64,000 bases of DNA from Lytechinus variegatus (lineage: Eukaryota; Echinodermata; Echinoidea; Temnopleuroida; Toxopneustidae): positions 19,427,361-19,491,360 of the forward strand of contig NC_054756.1 of assembly GCF_018143015.1 (NCBI RefSeq). Direction: 5' to 3'. This document shows positions 47,201 to 58,224 of the stretch, in pieces. A program made the translations under genes and the position numbers. The stretch's first letter is position 1, and the number at the start of each line of letters is the position of its first letter. A model generated the notes under the pieces. The model did not search any database, had not been told where the DNA came from, and worked only from the letters and a program-made list of their open reading frames with translations.

Positions 47201-48331
47201 ACTCATCCTACGAACGAGGAATTGCAATCACATTTTTTTTTTAATTTAGATTTGCTCACTGCAACCAAGATCTGTTGAGACAATGGGTGGTAAACATGCG
47301 TCGGGACAGATGGATACCATGCAACAGCCAGGTGTCTTTCATATGCTCCAAGCACTTCACATAAGAGAGCTTCCATAGGTTTGGACTACATGTTCAGCTC
47401 ATTGATTCTGCTGTGCTAACAATCTTTGACATATACATGTACCTCATCATCTACAAAAGGTATGTTGTAGCGTGTATGTGTGGTTTGCATTGAAGTACAA
47501 TTATTGTGAGTGTACACAGTCAGTTCTATTAAACACTTCCCAGGCTGTAAAAAATGCATGATTTGAAGTGATAAAGTGAAATTAGACAAAGTATTGACAA
47601 TTTCATCAAAATCGGACAAGGGCTATCAAGGTAAACACATTTTAAAGCTTTGCCTTATTTTGGTGAAACTGTTCTATGCATGTCATTATGAATATACAAT
47701 GAGCAAGCTGATGATGTCATTTGTATCCCCACTAATTTTGATTTTTTATTTTATTATTTGAAATTATATGTATTCATTTTTGAACATTTGAAATACCAAA
47801 GCCTGCTAATGGACACCAGTTGACAGAAATCACATGTATGATTGTGCACACGAAAAGAGAACAAGCATGAATCTTTGCAACTAAAGGACCACAATTTATG
47901 GAATTAGCTAATTCTTAGTTATTAGACTTTTTTTAATCAACATAGTTTAATTGTTCTTTGCATGGGATATTCATTTTACATTTTTTATTTTATCTCTTTT
48001 CTTTATCAAATATGTAGAAAGTTAATCAACGGAAATGTCCTGCTGTCCGTGTCTTTGCACCACCTTCATGACCTTTAAAGGAACCAGACATGCAAGATGT
48101 TCATTCTCGTCCACTGCCACAGCAAAGTACATCTGCTGATCCTCTGGCTGAGCACAGTTATGCTACAATGGATTCTCCACGGAAATTGAAGCGTAGGTTA
48201 AACCTGTCCGAAGACAGACTGGTAAAAAAGGAAGAAAGAGGCTAAAAGTAGTCCATCAACGAACACGCCGTTTGAAACCAAAGGTAGAGACCCTGAATGG
48301 TGACGTCGATGAGCTACGGAATGATAAGCTG

Positions 48332-49613
48332 AGGTGGTATTCTGAGGTCATTTTATCTTTAAAATATTTTATTTTATCTCTTAAAATGAAATTGGTATTC
48401 TGAGATGACATTTTATCTCTCAGATAAAATTTACAATTTTATCTTGCGTATAAATTTTATCTTGCGTAACTTTTAATAATACGCAACAAAACAGTGCCTG
48501 CGTAGACAAAGGCATCGCGTATCTGGGTATTGCAACGCAGATGATGTGATTGCGCCCAAGATAGTTTGAAGAAAATAAAAACTTAAAAGAGGGTAGGGGC
48601 TATTTTATCTCTGGGACGTTGATTTCACCAATATTTCTAGGTGAACCTCAAATGTTGACATGAAAATGAAGAAATATTATATATTTATTAAGAATAACAC
48701 CTTAACGTTATTACTGTACAATAAGAAAGTACTTCATAAGACTTGTCTTTACTAATATTGTCTTTGAAATAATGCTTGAAAAAGATGCGATACAGACCTC
48801 GAAAAAAGATGAGAGCATTGTCCTTCTTGTTAAAAAGAAATCTCTGTAAAGACGCGCGAGCGTATAGTGCAAGCGTATTTGAAGTCAAAAATTGACGCAA
48901 TCTTACCCCTTTGCCACACCTTTATACCGTTTACACAGTGACACGGCTCGGGGGTTCGACACGCGAGCCGTGCTCAACACGGCAATTTTATGCTGTGTAA
49001 ACGCGATCAGTGTGATCCGCGAGCCGTGTCGAACACGGCTTTTTTGATCCGCCAAAATCGTAAGTTTCAACCCGCGAGCCGAGTCAGACTCGGCAATTTT
49101 TTCGTGTGTAAACAGAAAGCCGTGTCGAACTCTCTTGACCAGGTCACTGCGCGCGCTTTCACTTTTGGCATTGTTGTTGTTCGCACGGACAAGATTCGAT
49201 TCCGGCGGTGAATTTCCCGCGTTTAATTTGCGACGTCATAATTCTTCTTCCGTTCGAGATCCGCGAGCCGTGTTGAACTCGCCTTTTTATATGTACGTAT
49301 AAACGTGATCTCTGATCCTTCTTCGCAGTGTTCAACCTGGCTCGCGGATTCAACACCCGAGCCGAGTCAATGTGTAAACACGGTACTTGTGGAATGGATT
49401 TCCATTGGTTGACTGACACGAAAGAGCTATAAAAGCTCGTTTCTAATCGGGATATTGATAAAAAAAGGTGTGTCTTACAGAGATAAAATGAAGATAAAAT
49501 GGTTCTCAGAATACCAATTTGGAGAGATTTTAAGGGTATTTTATCTCACTGATTTTAACGGAGATAAAATATTTTATTTTATCTGAGATAAAATGGATCT
49601 CAGAATACCACCC
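48332..49613. mobile_element. inverted-repeat element inserted in the P-like transposon
   Basis: The ends GGTGGTATTCTGAG and CTCAGAATACCACC are inverted over 50 or more bases that include TTTTATCTNAGATAAAAT-like palindromes. CTGA occurs just outside both ends. It splits the P-like coding region between blocks b and c. It is non-coding and contains a further nested element. Confidence 0.7.
48926..49386. mobile_element. nested inverted-repeat element rich in GCGAGCCGTGTCGAACACGG
   Basis: Ends read TACCGTTTACACAGTGACAC and, inverted, TACCGTGTTTACACATTGAC, both followed by GGCTCGGG. Inside, the palindromic box CGCGAGCCGTGTCGAACACG recurs four to five times. It lies wholly within the 48332-49613 element. 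Confidence 0.65.
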
Positions 49614-49975
49614 CTGATTTCTACAAATTGTGTAGCCTTACTTGAAGGGACTGTAGACGGCATATCTAAAGAAGTGATGACTAGAATCATTGAGTGCAAA
49701 AAGAGGAAAAAATCATCTGCTAATCCTGAGGAGCTGAAGTCATTTGCACTCACATTACAATTCTACTCGGCAAAGGCTTATGAATACATGTATGTCAGTA
49801 AGACTTTTGACTTGTGTCTACCCCACCCAAGGCAACTCCAGAGATGGTATAATAGGATTGATGGTGATCCAGGTTTCACAAAACAAGCGTTCATCTAACT
49901 CGCAGGAAAAGTGACCAGAAACAGAGAGGCTGGTAAAGAGACTGTCATCGCCTTGATGTTACATGTAGATGCCTA

Positions 49976-50284
49976 AAAAGACCCCCCCCCCCAAGATCTC
50001 GGCCATTGACAAATAGTCATGAAACATCCCAGCGCGATATTTTTATGTTACTGACTTTCGCAAAGAATGTCGAGGGGAGGGGCCTTTTAGCATCCCCCCA
50101 TCTTTTTTTAGGGTTAAATATCAATTGGCAATTGGTATGTTTGCATTTATTGTGAAAGGTATGAGCAAGACTTGAAAGCAATTCGTCATAAAACGTCCCA
50201 GTGCGATATTTTTATGGTAGCGACTTTTCGCAAAAAAAATGTCAAGGGGGGCCATTTAGCCTCCCCCAGTCTTTTTGGTTACAG
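49976..50284. repeat. two copies of a GACCCCCC ... CTTTTTAGGGTTA repeat
   Basis: Blocks with CATCCCAGCGCGATATTTTT (50030) and CGTCCCAGTGCGATATTTTT (50203) recur about 170 bases apart, each followed by a CTTTTT(TA)GG end. Related to the element at 18267-18954. Confidence 0.5.
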
Positions 50285-50510
50285 CCCGATAGACCGCGGG
50301 TCCGATAGTCCGCGGTATGTGTAAAATTATGATCAGGACAATATAGTGAAATCCATGTCATCAAGAGGTCAAAAAGTCATTGATACGAGTCCATGGGGTT
50401 CTATAACGATGACCCCAGGACAATCGCCTCCTTGAAGGAAAATATTATCCCCATATTTTTATCGTCGGGAACTGTTACCCCCCCCCCCGGAAATATGCCC
50501 TCTAGACGCC
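50285..50510 (-). repeat. unoccupied relative of the 58-62 kb insertion site
   Basis: Read on the minus strand this block runs GGGGGTAACAG ... AATATTTTCCTTCAAGG ... TATAGAACCCCATGGACTCG ... GATCATAATTTTACACATAC and CCGCGGACTATCGGACCCGC. The same order appears at 57890-58016 followed by 62039-62135, but with 4 kb inserted at ATAGAACC. Two units of the 16-bp minisatellite are also present here. Confidence 0.75.
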
Positions 50511-50539
50511 ATACGGAGCCTCTAAAATGCCATCGACTT

Positions 50540-50770
50540 GAAGAAATGGCGAGATACTTTATCTTACCATGTCGACTAAATAAGCTTATTATGTCCACAT
50601 GGCGAGATACGTTATCCTGCCAAGTCAGTCCACTTATAAAAAGTTACATGTCAACATGGCGAGACTACATTGCCAAGTCGACTTAAATAAGTTACATGTC
50701 AACATGGCGATATATCGGGATTCTTGCCTGGACTTGTACACTTCATATCTCGCCATGTGGACATATCAAC
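50540..50770. repeat. diverged tandem repeat with CATGGCGAGATA box
   Basis: The box ATGTC(A/C)ACATGGCGAGATAC recurs four to five times at about 65-base spacing and once inverted (TATCTCGCCATGTGGACAT at 50747). Confidence 0.6.
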
Positions 50771-51269
50771 TTGACAAGAAAGAATACATCGCTATTTCGA
50801 AATAATAAGCTTATTGTGAGAAGAAATACTACACGATATACCAGATATTGCCATATTCTCAACTTTTAATTTCCGTTCGGGAATTGTTACCCAAATATTT
50901 CACATATTTGTGTATCACAGTAATATCAAACATTAATTAATACACCAATACTTCACAAACATGTGTATCGCAGTAATATCAATAAATGTCAATGCCTGCA
51001 GAGGAAGGAGAGAGTAAGGCTAAGAATTAACCACATAGGGGGAACCGGGTCACGAGTCACGTGACCAGCTGGGAGGATGGTGGCTCCACCCAGTGTCCCA
51101 GTTGCCTGGGACGGGGATCCCCCTACGAAATATCCGATAATCTTGGCCTTTCCCCGCCATTGGCTCACAGAGCTCTTGGTCATTCCATCCCCTGCATGCT
51201 TCGAGAAATGATAATGAAATTGCCAAGTACTCAAAAACACCCCCAAAACAAATGCCCACAAAACAACAC

Positions 51270-51271
<2 letters not shown>

Positions 51272-51314
<43 letters not shown>
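51272..51314 (-). repeat. poly(T) run of ~43 (poly(A) on minus strand)
   Basis: Forty-three consecutive T. On the minus strand it would be the poly(A) tail of a retro-copied sequence lying to the right (51315 upward). Confidence 0.7.
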
Positions 51315-51316
<2 letters not shown>

Positions 51317-52560
51317 CAATAAAAGGCTTTGATTTCTTCAGTTGCACCAAACTAGTTACCATTAAGCACTGACCAGAGCAACTTTCGTACCAAGAAAAGA
51401 AACATTGGATAGGCACTGTTTCTGTGTTTCTGTATATCTTGCCATTTGGCAGAAAGAGGTTCTCTGTTCATTAATTAACTCCCAAGTTTATTTTCACTAT
51501 TACCCATGTCCAATCAGGTGCGAGTGTCCACCCACGCCAATATGACAGATGTGATTGCATTGTAAGGTATAACCAAACCAAATTCAAAACTATCAGCTTG
51601 GCTTAATGCCAGTTGCTAACCTTTGAGCAATTCGTGCTATTGATCTATTTAATTTATTTTCGGTGTTACTCATTCGTATAATGTTTCTCTTGTATTTCTC
51701 TTCGGTATGAGCCGAAGGTAACGTTTGGTTAAAAGGATAATGAACCAATATAAGCATGAGAAACCATTATAATAGTATGAATGCCATGGGTTGTGTAATT
51801 AAACAACACTTCCCTGCACGTCCAGTGTCTTTCCTTCGCTATTCCCAGATCAATTAAAGGAGTCGCATTCGCCAATCCTGGGACTCTTAGAGCTCTCTTA
51901 TTCATTCAAGTCTTGTCCGGTGAGGGCGAATTGACCCGCCCTATTGAAATCACTAATCAGGATGTCACTTCCTTCGTCTGACCGTTGGATGCCACCTCTG
52001 TTGTAGTACCGGTGTTCATGATAGTGTAAGACGTGGTTGATAAATGACGCATTGTGCATGCACCGAATCCTTCTCTTGACATATATACTTGTTCACAGAT
52101 TTCCTGACATTGTCACCAGCTGCCTGTGAGGTGATAGTTCTTTCTTGTGCATAATAGTAAGGCGTGGCAAGATGCTTGAGAAACATATGTGGCACCAAGG
52201 CCGAAGAGCTCTGGTTGAATTCAGTGAGTTGTCTCCAGCTTGTCTACTTTCTTTGGCACTCTATAGCTGCCCAATCATTGAATCCATTGGATCCCACGTG
52301 AATGATTATTAAGGTTGGTATGGGGCTGTATCTCAGTCCCCCTTGGAGGTCACTCGGGCAGTTGGGAAGCGTAGTACCCCCCACGGCTCCACCAACTAGT
52401 ACACCTCGTAGCCTTTAATCAGCCCCCAAGGTTGTGGTTCCCCGTGGTGACGGCCCTCTCCCGAGCCCTCCTTGTAAGCTGTCGCCAAACAGCCAGATTC
52501 TTCGAGCCCTGCAAGGAGAAACCAGAAATCTTTCCGAGTATATATTCTTTATGGTAGCCT
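51315..52560 (-). mobile_element. retroelement fossil with SGNH (GDSL) hydrolase domain
   Basis: On the minus strand, from about 52540 to 51890, pieces of an SGNH-hydrolase domain occur in order: a GDSL block (RIWLFGDSL), GGTTLPNCPSDL, the strand PTLIIIHVGSN, KHLATPYYYAQER, and the C-terminal block YYNRGG...SDEGSDILISDF. SGNH domains are known in CR1-type LINE ORF1 proteins and in some tyrosine-recombinase retroelements; which kind this is cannot be told here. It is broken, with several breaks, and looks old. The poly(A) run at its left edge suggests a retrotransposed origin. Confidence 0.5.
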
Positions 52561-52599
52561 ATGCCGTACATGCATGTCAGTATGAGATAATTTATTGGT

Positions 52600-53632
52600 A
52601 TCCAGATGTATGGATATAATATGGTAACTGTAATTATATATAATTATATCTAAGCTGGAGTTGCATTGGGACACGGCATGTAAATACCCTTAATGATATT
52701 CAAAGATAACTATCAATTGTGGTAGTGAGTTTACTGAACCTGAAAAATGACCCCAACATTTGTTCATATGAGCATTATTTATGCCAGATACATATGAGCA
52801 TTATTTATGCCAGTGGATTCTGCAAGAAATTGTGTAGTTCTGATGAATAATCAAAGTACATGTAAGCATACATTCCACGGATTTGTCTAGTCTTTTCCTT
52901 TATTTCCCTGTATTGGCGTTGCCCATGGTAATTGATCCCCGGCTTAGGTTTCATGTTTCCACCAGATTCGATTCATTTAAATGTACCAGATATCAGCTCT
53001 GGCGATATAAACTCATGTTGACGGCAATACTCTGATTTATCTTTAAGTTGAAGTTAAATTGGCACCTGTAGTCACCCATACTTCTTTTTACTTTGGACTT
53101 GCGTTGGGACATGTAAAATAACCATAGTTCCTTCTCAGGTTGATTTGTCCTGGATCATGTTAAAAACACCTAATTCTCTTTAAGCCGGAGTTGTATTGTG
53201 CGTGTAAATACCTTAATTGTTTAATTTGGTGTTGCATGTAAACTATACACATTCCATTGACATAAAGAACTTTCGCCAGAAGCATGCCTATTTAAACTTA
53301 AGGCCAATTAAGATTTCCTTGCTCTTCTCATGCACGTAGCTCCCGACTATTTATCTCTGTTTTCCAGTTATCAAATTTATGATTTTTTTTTTTTCATTTT
53401 TTTTTCTTTTTTTTTCAGCCTTTATTATTTTTTTTTCATTTATTTTGGCATGTTAAGCAATTTATTTTAACTAATAGTTGTAGCAGAAGAGTATTATAAT
53501 CAACAATATTCATACACTGTTTATAACCTCTAAAACTACAGAAATAAGCCAAATTGCAGACGCCTTTCTTTTATTTTTTATGTTCCTTTTTTTTCATTTA
53601 TTTATTTTCTTTTTCTTTGCATCCCGCCAATA
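52600..53632. other. no gene recognised
   Basis: AT-rich, with T-rich low-complexity sequence at 53380-53450 and 53565-53630. A 27-base unit (ATATGAGCATTATTTATGCC) is duplicated in tandem at 52767-52813. Confidence 0.5.
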
Positions 53633-54021
53633 TTAAAGGTATTGTTTAACTTTGCGGGCTGCCGATTTAAAAAAAAATTCTCAAACCAAGATGAAATATG
53701 CGTACAAGTGCATGTATTACAACTAATAAACCCTAAAAACAACCATTATTGAGAATGAAAAGCTAAAACTACAAGGCAAACCCCGATTTTTTAAATAGGC
53801 GTCTTATAGATGCTTAAATAGTACGCATAAGTGTATGGGATGAAATTAAGATGGTATTTCCGGTCACTTTATATTTCAATTTTTGAAGAACTAAATAATT
53901 ATTTTCGAACGCAATTTTTTCTGGGCTTCATTTTTGTAACATATCACAGACGCAGGTGACAAGTGTGACCTTCTAGCTCAGATTTTTTAAAAGTCAAACC
54001 AATGTTAACCAATCCCTTTAA
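53633..54021. mobile_element. MITE with TTAA target site (Kolobok/piggyBac type)
   Basis: The ends TTAAAGGTATTGTTTAACTT and, inverted, TTAAAGGGATTGGTTAACAT begin with TTAA at both borders. The 389-base interior is non-coding. Confidence 0.65.
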
Positions 54022-56960
54022 GCTCTTGCAGAATCAGCAGCAGACCACTGGTCACCCATATTCCCCTCCTGATCATCTAAAAAAAAGGCAGCCACATGTA
54101 CATTTATGAAACGTGCTGAGTGAGTAATCAGTGGCTTTCTTTTGATATAAACCATGGATGGGTATCTGCGTAACATCATCTGAATTACAAGAATGCACTG
54201 CCATCCTCCCCCGAAAACCAATTATCCAAACTACTACAGTTGGGTAAATACCACCCATTTTATCACATAAAACATTTACGACTTCATTTCCAGGTTCACC
54301 CGTTCACCTACATGTACACTTGAACTAAATGGCTTACTTCATTTGTATGTATTGTATTAAAAAAAACGCAACACATGGAAATTATGACCGAAGCTTAACA
54401 GGGCTCAGCCACATCCAAATACAAGCCCATGCCCGCCTATCTATATCCATTAATTTCCACTTGACCCCTTCCGGAAATATTGTTTCATCATTATTTATAT
54501 TTACCGCTATTAACATTACTAGCAAAATTATTATTTCAATTGTTGCCATTCATGATATAGTCGATATCATCTCAGTTCCAACTACTCACGGGCAATCTAG
54601 GCTCCTGTACTTTTACTCTTCAACCATGAATAGTAATGTTTCATTGTGTTGAAGATTGACAAAGCGCTATATAAAAAACAATCGCTGCTTGCCGAAACCC
54701 TTGAACTTGCCCCTTCCAAAAGAGAGCAAAAATATTGCAAAGTATTGGTAATAATACTATCCAGATTGAGGTAGGAGTTCCATGCTAGTTCGCATTGGTG
54801 AGTGCATGGTAAATTGACCGTTACTGTGTTTTCTCCAGATTTAAAACTCAAAAGCACTCCCAAACATCGAAATCCATTTAATACAAACCTAATTCCAAAT
54901 ACCAATCCTTTCAAGGCGTATGAACCGAACCATTATTGATGCTTCAAGGTGTAGATCTTGGGATGTTTATTTTTATATTTCATTATCAATACTACCAACT
55001 CTATGGTTCCTTTATTTACCGTGTTTGTTTTCTATCTAGGCCTATCCCTTTATCTATTATCATTATTTTGTTTTTCTTTATTAATATTCATTTTTTGTTG
55101 AAAGACTGAGAGAATTCCATTCAATCACATTTCAAGCTAGCCGGACAGGGATAAATTCGAGACCATGATCAGATTAAATCAAAGAGGTCAACATTTATCT
55201 TTCAAGCTGATTTATTGCGCATACTATAGACGGCCTTTATGGTTTATCTGCCAGCTGAACCAGGGCCTAAAACAGACAAGTCTAGTCTATGGTTACATCT
55301 ACTCAGAAATAGAACTAGGCCTAGCCTAACTTCCATTGTGAAGTTGATATTAAAGATGTAGGCCTAGCTGTAGGCTGCGCACAGAACTGGCAGTAGACTG
55401 GATCTGACAAAGAATTGACTTTTCCCATTCAATTTGATTTGAAAAAGTTCGAGCATTTCTCCAATTGCAAAAACGGCGTCTTAGAATTAGGCCTAATTCT
55501 GGTCCTAAATAGATATTCTAACCCTATACGTATCAAATCTGGCCAAAACTATGAAAATGAATATAATTTAGGCATTGAGATCTTTAATTTATCCAGATCT
55601 AATCTAGCCTACTTCTGACGTAAAGTCTAGACTACCCCAAAAATCTAAACAACCGGCTTCGGAATTACAATGAATCAGAGTTATTGGCCAAGCCGGGCAC
55701 TACGTTGTAGTCCTGAGTAAGACCAGGTCCAGGCCAGGCTAACGTTAGGCCCGGGCTCGATATTTATTTATATTTTCACCTATGCGGCAGTGGTAATACC
55801 ACTAATTTCTTCAGTTTAAACGACGTTTGTACCCAATAAGTAGGCTTATGTATCAATCCATTCTGTATAAATTCATCTGAATTAGCAGCAATTTCAAAAT
55901 TTAGACCCCTAGGCCTAGACCTTGATCCACAGCCAAGTGATTAAAATTAACTGCAGGCTAGGTCCACATCTACATGTGCTATGGCGTGACATTAAAATAG
56001 GCCCTAATCGCTAGCACTTGCATTTTCCCTGGATCTGGGACTAAAGCCCCGGTTGAATTATCACTGCAAAATGAGCGAGATGTTAATCTAGGCCTAGCGT
56101 TATTGTCAGCTGTATTCCCAGGTTCACCCCCTGAGTTACCGTCGAGTTAACCCTCATTCTATTTCTACTAGTTTCAGGCACAATAGGCCTACTAATGAGA
56201 ATGACACAAGTTTCCCAAAGCCAGAGGCCTGCATTACGAGCCCTAGGCTGGTTAACTCACCGGATGACTGGTGGCTCGTCGTGGGTTAACGTGGGTGGGA
56301 GGTGGTTGCTTGTTGAGAGCTCTATCTCTGGTCCATCACGTAGCGAAGGCTCGATCACCCCCGGTCTGGTCGGCTGCTGGCTTGCCGGGCTCTCCGTTGT
56401 GGCCCTCGTTGCTCCGTACGGCACTCTGACCGCATAGACTGCGTGGACGTGGGCGTCTCCTTCAACCTTTGGCTCCTTTCCCCCTGCCTCCTCTGCTGGT
56501 TGATCCTTTATGTTTTCCCATCTTGAGCATTGATTATTTCATCGAACCAGTCAAGTTTTGATGTCTGCCGCGATAATTATACTTTAGAGTCGACCGTCGA
56601 AATTGAGGAGCCAGTATCGTAATGTGGTCGAACTTAGCTTATCGATCTGCAGTGTAGCTGGCCTACTTGCGACTAAAATTGAGTTTTAGTGAATTCACTT
56701 GTCAGATGTCTCCGAGGCCGAGGTATAATAAATAGGTTCCGTAGATCTGTCCGAATTAAAGGACTAGGCCGAAGCGAAGAGTACCGTATAGGCCTAGGCC
56801 TAGGCCTATAACTTTAACCATCTTAACAGTTTCATCCCAGATGTACCGGTACGGTATCACTGATCAGTGCCAGTGGAATATGTTCCGATGTTATTAGGTT
56901 AGAGTCCGGCTAGGGTTGGATTTAGTTTTCCGTGTATAGATCCAGATCGCGATATAGAGT
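54022..56960. other. intergenic or intronic; no firm gene
   Basis: The stretch 55250-56200 is dotted with GGCCTAG and AGGCCTA motifs. A GC-richer island spans 56180-56480. On the minus strand a long open stretch (about 56530-56261) ends at a strong splice donor (CATCCG|GTGAGT), but its phase does not fit the WSC/sushi exons and no homology is evident. Confidence 0.35.
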
Positions 56961-56962
56961 AC

Positions 56963-57059
56963 CGTATATAGTTCTATCTGAGATATCTCCGTGCATGGGG
57001 ATCGTGTTTCCGATAAATCCGAGTAAAACTAAAAGGTACCGTAGTACCACCGTGATCAT
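56963..57059 (-). CDS. candidate signal-peptide (first) exon of the WSC/sushi gene
   Basis: On the minus strand an ATG at 57059 opens MITVVLRYLLVLLGFIGNTI then PMHGDISDRTIY, a good signal peptide. A donor at G|GTACTC (56963/56962) leaves in phase 1, the phase at which the WSC exon (41179) enters; the junction would read TIY-D-YTYLGCF. The distance would be about 16 kb, filled with mobile elements. In-frame upstream Met codons exist at 57110 and 57170. The donor is only moderate, so this is a hypothesis. Confidence 0.3.
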
Positions 57060-57357
57060 AAAAAATGTCTTTCCCGGACGGAAATTAGAAAGTGAATGAC
57101 TCGATTTCATCCGCGCTGATCGCGCATTCAGAGCATTGGCGCATTTCGGATGTGTAAAATTACCGCGCACGCTTTAATGTGATACAATCCTTCCGGGTGC
57201 GCGTTTTGACCGACTTCCCCCAACAGAAGTACACGTGAACTTGACCTCCTTCTGAAGGGCAGTGAACTGGTTCATAGTCAATATTTGTTTACATACTAAA
57301 ACTTGTATTCTCTCCCAATAGAATTTATTCGATAATCGAATAAACATATTAATTACT

Positions 57358-57672
57358 TAGGCGGCGGAAGCGGGGGGGGTGGGGGCTTTCCCCCTAAACT
57401 TGAGGTGGGAGGACGGTCCCCCCTAAATTTTTAGTTGAGAACCTTTTTTTGGTCGTCAATTTCTACGCCCCCTCCCCTAAATTGAGGTAGACCACCCTAA
57501 AATGTCTTTGTCCCCCCTAATTTTGGTTGATAATCTTCTTTGTTTTCCTTGTCAAAATATTTTGGTGGTCCCTCCTAAAATTTTGGTTGATTTGCTTGTC
57601 AATTTTTTACCTGTGTCCATCCCAAAATTTCAGGTAGATCCCCCTAAATGTTTTGCCTTCGGCCGCCAATGA
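57358..57672. mobile_element. inverted-repeat element with GGCGGCGGAAG ends
   Basis: The left end GGCGGCGGAAGCGGGG and inverted right end GGCGGCCGAAGGCAAAAC enclose about six degenerate repeats of CCCCTAAATTTTGGTTGA, an architecture like 17690 and 31770. Confidence 0.5.
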
Positions 57673-57686
57673 TTAATTAAGACATG

Positions 57687-57814
57687 GGGCCCGTTGCAGA
57701 AAGAGTTGTAATCAAATGCAACTTCAAAAAAATCATGCGTAACTTGATTTTCAACCAATCAACAGCGCGCATTTTTGACTTGCGTTTAAACGCAACTCTT
57801 TCTGCAACGGGCCC
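57687..57814. mobile_element. MITE with GGGCCCGTTGCAGAAAGAG ends
   Basis: Near-perfect terminal inverted repeats GGGCCCGTTGCAGAAAGAGT (left) and the complement at right, 128 bases, flanked by ATG on both sides (57684-57686, 57815-57817), suggesting a 3-base target duplication. Non-coding. Confidence 0.85.
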
Positions 57815-58224
57815 ATGGTAAGATAAAGTACCACGCCATGTCGTCACGTTAAGGCATTTTCACAATTGTTATTTCATAATTATCTGGGGGTAATTGTCTG
57901 GAGAGTAAATTACCGGGGGGGGGGTAACAGTCCCCGGCGGTAAAAAATATGGGGATATTTTCCTTGAAGTAGTTGTCAGGGGGTGATTGCCCTAATTGGG
58001 TAATTGCTATAGAACCCAGTCGCGGATCCAGGATTTCGTGGGGAGGGAGGGGGAGCAAATTTGACCTGATGTTTGGCGCCCATGTGTACTTTTCGAAAAA
58101 TGGCGCCCACTCCCTCCCGGCCAGTCTGACTTAAATTATCTTATTTTTTCCTAAAATTTGAACTCATTCTGGGCAATGTTTGTTATCCTGAAAAAGACAT
58201 GTATGCAACTTAATAATTACTACG

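Larger units (their letters stand above)
47256..49975 (+). mobile_element. P element-like (THAP9-type) transposon, decayed
   Basis: Three blocks in order. (a) About 47256-47370: part of a THAP DNA-binding domain, RQWVVNMRRDRWIPCNSQVS then FICSKHFT, after a pyrimidine tract and AG that looks like an intron acceptor. (b) About 48025-48330: linker and basic coiled-coil region, HSYATMDSPRKLKRRL and GRKRLKVVHQRTRRLKPKVE. (c) 49614-49975: P-transposase core, SFALTLQFYSAKAYEYMYVS, CLPHPRQLQRWYNRIDG, DPGFTKQAFI. The order is that of P/THAP9 transposases. Stops occur after SKHFT, after EERG near 48244 and after AFI at 49896-49898, with frame changes between blocks. The region between blocks b and c is filled by an inserted element. 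The catalytic C-terminal half is absent. Confidence 0.7.
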
